Shown piece after piece: positions 50,832 through 57,421 of a stretch of 64,000 bases of DNA; positions within the stretch are counted from its first letter, which is position 1; the number at the start of each line of letters is the position of its first letter. Below the pieces are notes generated by a model. The model was not told where the DNA came from and did no database searches. It saw only the letters and a list, made by a program, of their open reading frames with translations. The stretch comes from W1P20-047 sp045118335 (GTDB lineage: Bacteria; Actinomycetota; Coriobacteriia; Coriobacteriales; Eggerthellaceae): the NCBI GenBank assembly GCA_045118335.1, contig JBGUXY010000038.1, forward strand, positions 1 through 64,000, in the 5' to 3' direction. The translations under genes were made by a program, and so were the position numbers.

Positions 50832-52418
50832 TTAGCAACCCTCACCACCGAAGAACAGCTCGTACCAGCGAATGAACAGGTAGATGGCCCACACATGGCG
50901 CCACAGCAGCGCTTGATGGCGCGGGAACCAGATGGGGTGTTTCACGCGGGGCACATCTCCCAAGAACTCATCGAGCAGCGCCCCGATTTCGTCTACGTTG
51001 AAGAACTCGGCCGCTACCGGGCTCTCAAACGCGCGTCGGATGTCCGCATTCACGCTGGAATCGCGCAACCATCCGCTTACCGGCACCGGGAAGCCCAGCT
51101 TGCGACGGTATGCAACTTCATGAGGCAGCACGCGGGATGCAGCCGCACGCAACGCCAGCTTGTTGCCTTCCTTCGTGTTCTTGTAACGCGACGGCATATG
51201 TCGGGCAATCTCGAACATGCGCAGGTCGCAGTAGGGCATGCGGATGTCCAACCCCGTGCCACGTGCAATCTTCGTGGAGTTGAACAGAATGGAAGCCTCG
51301 AAATAGGTACGCAAGTCGATGAAGAGCATCCATGCCAGCGGGTCTAAGCCTTCCGACCCCCTGCCGCGCTCGCGCATGAACTTGCGAGCCGAACGCTGCC
51401 GGTAGAACTGCTTCAGATAGCGGCGCTGCTCGGCGTCGTTCATGATGTAGGTGGTCCCCATGTACGTGGGATCCAAGCTCATCTTCTTGCGTTTCGCGGT
51501 CTTGTACACGCCATAGCCCGCGAAGAACTCGTCGGCACCTTCGCCTGAAAAACACAGCGTGCTCTTCTGCGCCAGCTTCTTGGCGGCAACGTAAAGCGAA
51601 AGCCCGGCAACGTCTGCCGATGGCTGTTCGTAGGCGAGCAGAAACTCGTCCACGCAGGCGAAGAAATCCGCCGCCGTGACTTCGATGCCCTCGAAGTCAC
51701 GCCCCAGATACTGCGCAGTTGCGCGCGCCTCTTGTTCCTCGCTTGCCTTCTGGTCGGCATATGCCACGCAGTATCCACACTTCGCGCGGCTCTTTGCCAG
51801 CATGTAGCTGGAATCCACACCGCCGGAAAGGAAGCTGTCTGGCTGATCGTCGGGATCGCACATATCACGCAAGCTCGCCTCCATGGCGGCCTCGATGTCA
51901 TCGGCCCACTGCTCCAAGGTCTTGCTCTCGTCGGGTTCGAACGTAAGCTCCCAATAGCGCCCAAGCTGCAAGCCCGCTTCACCGAAGCGCAGCCATCCGC
52001 CTGGTTCTAGCTTGTACACGCCCTCGAACAGCGTCTCCTCACCTGGTACATACGTAAAGCCGAGATAGAATTGCACCAGCTCGCGGTTCAGCTTGCGCTC
52101 GAAACCAGGCTGATCGAACAGGTCCTTAATCTGTGTAGCGCAAAGCAGCTGGCCACAGACGGTCTGATAGTAGAACAGCAATTCAGCGCCCAGCTTGTCG
52201 CGCGTTGCGAAAAGCTCTTGCGTCTCATCGTCGAACAGCACGATGGCGAACTGACCGTTGAGATGGTTGCCCATGTCATCGCCCCACGCACTCCATGCCG
52301 CAACGACAAGCTTTTCCTCGCGTTCGCGACGCGTGCAGCCAGCAATATCCACGCCCAGCTCTTCCGCCAGCTCCTTGTGATTGCGGATCAACCCTTCGTA
52401 TGCCTTGAGTTCGACCAT
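50832..52418 (-). CDS. Asparagine-synthase-like protein lacking the N-terminal Cys
   Basis: A 528-residue protein with a truncated glutaminase-like domain and a full synthetase domain. Start ATG 52418 has AGAGGA upstream. It opens with 'MVELKAYEGLIRNHKELA', corresponding to about residue 75 of a normal AsnB, so the MCGI start with the catalytic Cys is missing; the sequence further upstream shows no match in this frame. The rest is normal: 'GQFAIVLFD', 'RDKLGAELLFYY', PP-loop 'SGGVDSS' and 'RKLGFPVPVSGWLRD'. It would use free ammonia or a separate glutaminase to form an amide from a carboxyl group. LtsA-type homologues amidate the cell wall, a role that would fit its murT neighbour; inference. 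Confidence 0.85.
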   Translation of the reverse strand: MVELKAYEGLIRNHKELAEELGVDIAGCTRREREEKLVVAAWSAWGDDMGNHLNGQFAIVLFDDETQELFATRDKLGAELLFYYQTVCGQLLCATQIKDLFDQPGFERKLNRELVQFYLGFTYVPGEETLFEGVYKLEPGGWLRFGEAGLQLGRYWELTFEPDESKTLEQWADDIEAAMEASLRDMCDPDDQPDSFLSGGVDSSYMLAKSRAKCGYCVAYADQKASEEQEARATAQYLGRDFEGIEVTAADFFACVDEFLLAYEQPSADVAGLSLYVAAKKLAQKSTLCFSGEGADEFFAGYGVYKTAKRKKMSLDPTYMGTTYIMNDAEQRRYLKQFYRQRSARKFMRERGRGSEGLDPLAWMLFIDLRTYFEASILFNSTKIARGTGLDIRMPYCDLRMFEIARHMPSRYKNTKEGNKLALRAAASRVLPHEVAYRRKLGFPVPVSGWLRDSSVNADIRRAFESPVAAEFFNVDEIGALLDEFLGDVPRVKHPIWFPRHQALLWRHVWAIYLFIRWYELFFGGEGC

Positions 52419-52650
52419 GATGCACTTCCTCTTGCCGTCTATAGTTGGACTTCGGCTGTAGACTCTTGCCGTAGGTCCGCCTGCTGCCCTCATGGGCAGT
52501 CGTTTTACCATTTCGTTTCCGCAACGGCCTGCTAAGCCATGCGGCGTTTTCACGATTTGACAGTATATCTCCCCCATGTTCCATCCGTATATCCATCAAC
52601 CGCATCTGCACAAGTTGAAACATCGGCGAAACAGCTCAGACGAGGGCAAA

Positions 52651-52805
52651 CACGGTACAACGGAACGGTTTACGATGCCGGCGCGCCATCACGGCACACC
52701 GGAACGGTTTACGATGCCGGCGCGCCATGATGGCAAAACAGAACGGCTGACATGCCAGCGCGCCATGACGGCACACCGAGATGGTTCACTTTGGCAGCGC
52801 GCCAT
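52651..52805. repeat. Four degenerate 39-bp tandem repeats
   Basis: Units of 39, 38 and 39 bp each end in GCGCGCCAT (at 52681, 52720, 52758 and 52797). Units 1 and 2 share GGAACGGTTTACGATGCCG exactly; units 3 and 4 are diverged. They lie upstream of the asparagine-synthase-like gene. The 945-bp gap (52419-53363) holds these, the 22-bp iterons and no gene. Confidence 0.85.
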
Positions 52806-52992
52806 AACAACACTAGCACCTCATAATTGAATCTGCGAATTCACTTGACGGTTTAAACCGAAACCCACCGATGAGCCCATCCGCTAGACAGGCCTTCGAA
52901 AGCATGAGGAACATACTTCATTTTCGGAGAAGCCGGCGAAGACGACCTGCTATCGCATATCGGAAAAGATACGGACACGATATGAAGTCAAA

Positions 52993-53050
52993 GACCCACA
53001 TATCGGCTTTTCGTGACCCACAAATCGGAAATTCTTGACCCGCATATCGG
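52993..53050. repeat. Three iterons at exact 22-bp spacing
   Basis: GACCCACATATCGG, GACCCACAAATCGG and GACCCGCATATCGG begin at 52993, 53015 and 53037, 22 bp apart (two helical turns), with AT-rich, partly similar spacers. The phasing suggests protein binding along one face of DNA. They lie about 310 bp upstream of the DUF4126 gene. Confidence 0.7.
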
Positions 53051-53363
53051 TTTTTCATGTCGAAAACGGCATTTTACCTGCACGAGTGTCTGGAAAGCGC
53101 GATTCTCCCTCTCTGCAACATGCATTTATGCATTCTAGTGCATGTCAGAACCGATGACGTCCCGCGCAGCCGCAAGACGCAATTCTGAAATCATAGCGCA
53201 GAGGTTTGTGACACGCCCACCGAAAGCATCGAACGACTTCGCGCTTACCACGCTCGTCTCGGCAGAATCGAGAACAATACTGCAACAGCTTGCGAACCGA
53301 ATCGAATTGGTCGCGGCAAGGCACTACAATTATCCTATCAACACCGCCCAACCAAGGAAAACG

Positions 53364-53954
53364 ATGGACATCTCGCCTGACATGCTTCAACTGTTGATAG
53401 CGCTTGCTGCAGGAATTGCACTTTCGGCATCGTGCGGGTTTCGCGTGTTCATCCCACCGCTCATCATGAGCGTGGCGTCGATGACAGGCCTCGTCGACCT
53501 CGATGGCAGCGTCGCATGGATGGGTACCGGAGAAACCACGTTGGCCCTGGCCATCGCCGCAGTTCTAGAGGTGGGAGCCTACTACATACCCGCACTCGAT
53601 AACCTGCTCGATACGATTTCGGCGCCTGCATCGGCCATCGCAGGCACACTGCTGACGGCAGCACTCCTGGGCGGCGACATATCGCCCGGCATGCGCTGGA
53701 TACTTGCAGTTGTCGCAGGTGGCGGAACCGCGTTTACCGTGAGCTCCGGAACAGCCGCAGCACGTGGCGCATCCACGGTCGCCACTGCAGGATGCGCCAA
53801 CCATCTGCTGGCCACAGGCGAGCTCTTCATGTCGACGTTGCTCAGCGTCATCTCGCTGCTGCTGCCGATTCTGGGCCTCTTTATCGCAGTGGCACTTGTG
53901 ATCGTTGCATTCCACCTGATAGGCCGCATGCGGAAACGGTTGTCCAGCAGTTAG
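53364..53954 (+). CDS. DUF4126 membrane protein
   Basis: A 196-residue membrane protein; ATG 53364 has AAGGA upstream, and a longer frame upstream is unsupported. N-terminal 'LLIALAAGIALSASCGFRVF' and 'PPLIMSVAS' are the DUF4126 opening, with about five helices, Gly/Ala-rich. No function is known for the family. It stands alone with repeats on both sides. The C-terminal basic 'RMRKRLSSS' is cytoplasmic. Confidence 0.85.
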   Translation: MDISPDMLQLLIALAAGIALSASCGFRVFIPPLIMSVASMTGLVDLDGSVAWMGTGETTLALAIAAVLEVGAYYIPALDNLLDTISAPASAIAGTLLTAALLGGDISPGMRWILAVVAGGGTAFTVSSGTAAARGASTVATAGCANHLLATGELFMSTLLSVISLLLPILGLFIAVALVIVAFHLIGRMRKRLSSS

Positions 53955-54065
53955 CAAGCTGCAAGCGACCTTGGGAGACTGAATCGATGACTCCTGCATG
54001 CGCACATGGCCCAACGATGCTGACCAAGTCAATAGCGCACACGAATCGAAAGGGCGTTTTCATAA

Positions 54066-54094
54066 TGAGTCAGCAGCTACGGGCAAATGACTCA
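54066..54094. repeat. REP-like unit TGAGTC-N17-GACTCA
   Basis: One 29-bp copy of the imperfect palindrome that recurs four times at 54883-55035. It lies about 110 bp past the DUF4126 gene. Confidence 0.7.
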
Positions 54095-54231
54095 GATGCG
54101 AACCAATAGTGTACACGAATCAAAAGCGCATCTACGTAATGTCTGTTCGCAGCTAATTATTCTCAATCAGGAATCTATTCTTGTACACTAATCTAAATGC
54201 CACGAGAAGCGCTGTCCATCATGACGCTGCC

Positions 54232-54750
54232 TTACAGCACGCCTTCGCCTTCCAGAGCCTGGCGCAGGCGGTTGAAGTGCAGGAACACGCCTTGCTCTGC
54301 CAGCTCGCAAATATCATCCCAGGTGGCGAAGCGACAGGCGATAGCTTCGCAATCCTGCAGGATCACATCGTGCTCGGTAACGTCCAGGTGGAAGTGGTAG
54401 ATGTCCACAATGTAGTTGTCCCCGCGATCCAAATCTACGTTGCTGTAAGCGTAAACGGGCTCGAGCGACTCGCCCGAGACATCGAGGCCCACCTCTTCAC
54501 TCACTTCGCGCAGCACGGCCTGCGCCGAAGTCTCGCCAGAAAGAACGCCACCACCAGTAACCTCCCACCAGCCGGCCGCCCAATGCTTGTCCATCGAGCG
54601 CTGCGTGATTAGGTAGCGACCCTGCAGGTCCTGCACGATAGCGAGCACGTAGAGCATGTACTCGCCCTCATGCATGAACGCGCCATCGCGTGGCACGGTC
54701 TTACCCGTGCGGTTGCGTTCTTCGTCATAGATGTCGATGAGCTCTTCCAT
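54232..54750 (-). CDS. NUDIX hydrolase
   Basis: A 172-residue pyrophosphohydrolase. The complete Nudix box, G-x5-E-x7-REVSEEVG, spans 67-89 with the metal-binding Glu 82, 85 and 86. The N-terminal 'IYDEERNRTGKTVPRD' and 'HWAAGWWEVTGGGVLSGE' are of the isopentenyl-diphosphate isomerase-like / MutT-type subgroup. Substrate unknown (nucleoside diphosphate derivative likely). The start ATG 54750 has GGAAGGGCGA upstream. Flanked by REP-like units. Confidence 0.9.
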   Translation of the reverse strand: MEELIDIYDEERNRTGKTVPRDGAFMHEGEYMLYVLAIVQDLQGRYLITQRSMDKHWAAGWWEVTGGGVLSGETSAQAVLREVSEEVGLDVSGESLEPVYAYSNVDLDRGDNYIVDIYHFHLDVTEHDVILQDCEAIACRFATWDDICELAEQGVFLHFNRLRQALEGEGVL

Positions 54751-54882
54751 ACCCTATCGCCCTTCCATCGGTGTGCCTTAGCCATCTTATCGCATTCTGC
54801 GAAGAATCGTCGGAAAGCACAGAGCGAGTCGGCGCGTAGAGCAACCAGAACCAACATGGAACCCAGCTCGGCAAGTCACCGC

Positions 54883-55035
54883 TGAGTCACCAGCTACTGG
54901 CACTCGGCCCATCGCCGTGAGTCACCAACTGCGGACACCCGACTCAGTCGTCGCCGATGAACCATCAGCTACGGGCACCTGAATCATCGGGGACCAGGCC
55001 GCAGAATGAGTCACCGGCTACTGACACCCGACTCA
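54883..55035. repeat. Cluster of four REP-like palindromic units
   Basis: Units begin at 54883, 54918, 54958 and 55007. The clearest are TGAGTC-N17-GACTCA at 54918-54946 and 55007-55035; the others are diverged. Units three and four share a 49-bp period with the tail CGGGGACCAGGCCGCAGAA. They lie between the NUDIX gene and the terminator of the reductase operon. The 372-bp gap (54751-55122) holds no gene. Confidence 0.85.
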
Positions 55036-55057
55036 TCGGGGACCAGGCCGCAGAACA

Positions 55058-55094
55058 GTAAAACGCTGGGGCAGCATTGTCGCTGCCCCAGCGT
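55058..55094 (-). terminator. Terminator of the molybdopterin reductase operon
   Basis: ACGCTGGGGCAGC pairs with GCTGCCCCAGCGT (55063-55075 and 55082-55094), and TTTTACTG follows on the minus strand. It is 28 bp past the last gene. Confidence 0.92.
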
Positions 55095-55122
55095 ATTGCA
55101 ATTACGCTGAATCGCAAGCTTA

Positions 55123-55830
55123 TCAGGCTGTTTCGCCCTTTTCCACGATCTGGGCGGCTCCCTCTTTGCGATCGCTGATGGCGCGGGCTACACGCAGCAC
55201 GAAGTACGCGATGAAGATGACCGAATACATGGCCACGGATACACGCGCGGCGATGCCACCACGCAATGCGCTGGGAAGCAGCAGGAACAGCAGGTGTATG
55301 TACGTGAGCGCGAAGAACGGGTACGCCCACCACTGAACCTTCTTCCACATCTCACGTGGCATGCGCTTTTTCACGAATTGGAACGATGTCACACCTAAGA
55401 CTATGAGCAGTATGAACAAGATTATGGCCACGATGATGCCCAACAAGACGTTCCAGTCCAGGGCGACGCCGCTGAAAATGGGCTTCAAATAGTTCTGCAA
55501 GTATTTGACCACATGACCCACCGTGAAGATCCAGGCGATGATGGAAAGCTCGGCGCGAATGGGTCGCAACCACTTGCTCACCACAGAATCGCGCGGAAAC
55601 ACGCCTATGTACATAACCACGATGAACAGGGCCAAAGGAACCAAGCACTTTTGAATGGACCAGAAGAATGCATGATTGACAGCGCGTGATGCGCCCAATG
55701 CAGGCAACGCGAAATACACGATCACCAAGGCGACAGACAGTGCATAAAACACCATCGGGGCTTTCATGATGGGCGTTCGCAGCAAGCAGGCGATTACGAT
55801 AGTGACAAGCAGGACAAGTGCGGAAGTCAT
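55123..55830 (-). CDS. Ferric-reductase-like (YedZ/MsrQ-type) heme membrane protein
   Basis: A 235-residue protein with about six membrane helices. 'FTVGHVVKYLQNY' and 'YPFFALTYIHLLFLLLP' carry His residues placed like the heme ligands of YedZ/MsrQ and ferric reductases. As the last gene of the operon, it probably anchors or supplies electrons (from quinol via heme) to the exported molybdopterin reductase and ferredoxin subunits, in place of the NrfD/DmsC subunit. The family assignment is moderately sure; the role is inferred from context. It follows the TorD gene after 15 bp. Confidence 0.68.
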   Translation of the reverse strand: MTSALVLLVTIVIACLLRTPIMKAPMVFYALSVALVIVYFALPALGASRAVNHAFFWSIQKCLVPLALFIVVMYIGVFPRDSVVSKWLRPIRAELSIIAWIFTVGHVVKYLQNYLKPIFSGVALDWNVLLGIIVAIILFILLIVLGVTSFQFVKKRMPREMWKKVQWWAYPFFALTYIHLLFLLLPSALRGGIAARVSVAMYSVIFIAYFVLRVARAISDRKEGAAQIVEKGETA

Positions 55831-55845
55831 GATGTCTCCTTTTGC

Positions 55846-56562
55846 CTAACGGGCAGTTTCCAACTCATCGGCGATATCGGCTAGAAGCTGCTCGTCGAAG
55901 CTGAAGAATCCCTTGGAAATGCTGACGATGCCACGGTAGAACCTGGTCTTGATGATCTTCAAGGCAAGGTCTGCCATCGTGTCATACCAGGAAAGAATGT
56001 GCTGTTGCAAAAATTCGCCAGCAGTGGCGATCTGGTAGAGCGCCTCGTCGATATCCCCTGCCTGCAACGCCTCGATGGCACGCTGCGAGAGGATGCCCTC
56101 GAACGTGCACAAAAACGACAGGTGATCGTGCGGGTAATCGTACCCTTCGCCCCGCTGTACGTGCTGCTGCTTGAAGAAGTGATACACCTCGTGGTAGGAA
56201 TCCTGGAACATCAGACCCTCCGCGCTGGTGTGCACGCTTTCGTACGGCGCAGCATAGCGGCCCTTCCATGATGCCACGGAGCCAAACGACTTCGTGTAAT
56301 CTACTGCCAGCTCCTGCCGCGTGCCGGTGTTTCGCTTGCGCAGGTAGCGACGTATGTCGTTGATACCACTCGCGAAATCTTCGTTCACGTCCTCGTACAC
56401 AGAGAAATCGGTATTCGCGAAGCTTTCCACTTGCTCTGCCGTGAGTGGCTTGAAATACACGCTGGCAAGCAGGTCATAGAACGCTGCGCGCCCTTCCAGG
56501 GCTGCGATGATATCATCGAAGCGCCCGGCCTCTTGGTTTTCCAAATCTGTAATCTCTGTCAT
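55846..56562 (-). CDS. TorD-family chaperone for the molybdopterin reductase
   Basis: A 238-residue all-helical protein with the TorD/DmsD pattern: 'DYPHDHLSFLCTFEGILS' in the middle and 'AGEFLQQHILSWYDTMAD' toward the end. It binds the Tat signal and apo-enzyme of the reductase until cofactor insertion is complete. It lies between the ferredoxin subunit (229 bp away, with three hairpins) and the membrane subunit. The family match is strong. Confidence 0.92.
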   Translation of the reverse strand: MTEITDLENQEAGRFDDIIAALEGRAAFYDLLASVYFKPLTAEQVESFANTDFSVYEDVNEDFASGINDIRRYLRKRNTGTRQELAVDYTKSFGSVASWKGRYAAPYESVHTSAEGLMFQDSYHEVYHFFKQQHVQRGEGYDYPHDHLSFLCTFEGILSQRAIEALQAGDIDEALYQIATAGEFLQQHILSWYDTMADLALKIIKTRFYRGIVSISKGFFSFDEQLLADIADELETAR

Positions 56563-56581
56563 GTCCTCTCCCTTTTCGCTT

Positions 56582-56773
56582 TGATATGCGAAGGCGCAGG
56601 GTTGCTGTGCAACATAAAGGCAACCGTGCGCCTTCGCATATCAGAACCCTGGCAGGCGGCTTGGGGAGGGAAGATGCCGCCTGCCAAGATCTGAGTTATT
56701 GCGGGGCCGAAGCGCCCGCAGATATAAGCCTGGCTTTCAGCCACGCGATGCGGGCTGGTGCGCCCGCATCGCG
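56582..56773. repeat. Three consecutive stem-loops between the ferredoxin and TorD genes
   Basis: Stem 1, 56582-56643: TGATATGCGAAGGCGCA pairs with its complement, with one bulge then six more pairs. Stem 2, 56650-56686: TGGCAGGCGGC with GCCGCCTGCCA. Stem 3, 56744-56773: CGCGATGCGGGC with GCCCGCATCGCG. None has a T run. They sit in the transcript between the reductase subunits and the chaperone. Confidence 0.9.
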
Positions 56774-56791
56774 CATGAGCGTTCTATGACG

Positions 56792-57421
56792 CTACTGGGC
56801 ACCGTAACGCACGGTCTCGATGCTGGCGTCTGCCCATTCCTGCCATTCGGCAGTGGAGGGATGCAGGATGTAGACCGACGAGGGGCCGACATCGCCAATG
56901 CTGTTCAGCTGGTGGCAGTTCTCTTCGCCAGCTTCGGCAATCGCCTTGGAAGCGGCGCTTTCCGGATCGTCCAGGTCGCCGAAGATGAGGGCGCCGGTGC
57001 AGCAGTTCGCCACGCAGGCGGGAGTCCACTCATCGTGGTCGTCGCGGTCTTCCAGGCAAAGGGTGCACTTGTCCACCTTGTTGTCGGCGGCATTGTACCA
57101 ACGTACGCCGTAGGGGCAGCCCTGCTCGATGCAGGTCTTGCAACCGATGCAGGTCGGGACGTCGATGAGCACGACACCGGTTTCCTCGTCACGGTAGCTG
57201 GCGCCAGTGGGGCACACCTCGATGCAGCCCGGGTTCGCGCACTGCTGGCACTGCATGGGCAGCCAGTACATGCTCACGTCCGGGTAGGTGCCCATGGGGC
57301 CGATGGCGGCCACACGGCTGCGATAGACTCCCAGGGGAATGTCATGCCAGTGCTTGCATGCTGCGACGCATGAGTCGCAACCGCTGCAGCGGTCAAGGTC
57401 AATAACGAGACAGTTCTTCAT
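56792..57421 (-). CDS. Four-cluster ferredoxin subunit (DmsB/PsrB-like)
   Basis: A 209-residue electron-transfer subunit with four 4Fe-4S motifs: CSGCDSCVAAC (12-22), CQQCANPGCIEVCP (about 58-71), CIGCKTCIEQGCP (about 91-103) and CTLC...CVANCC (118-138). It carries electrons from the membrane subunit to the catalytic subunit. It has no export signal and would travel with the catalytic subunit. Its ATG overlaps the stop of the catalytic gene by one base (TAATG), so translation is coupled. Confidence 0.95.
   Translation of the reverse strand: MKNCLVIDLDRCSGCDSCVAACKHWHDIPLGVYRSRVAAIGPMGTYPDVSMYWLPMQCQQCANPGCIEVCPTGASYRDEETGVVLIDVPTCIGCKTCIEQGCPYGVRWYNAADNKVDKCTLCLEDRDDHDEWTPACVANCCTGALIFGDLDDPESAASKAIAEAGEENCHQLNSIGDVGPSSVYILHPSTAEWQEWADASIETVRYGAQ

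Noticed and set aside
52539..52830. Plus-strand frames across the 39-bp repeats
   Set aside because: Codon repeats from tandem DNA, no ribosome site, no relation to known proteins.
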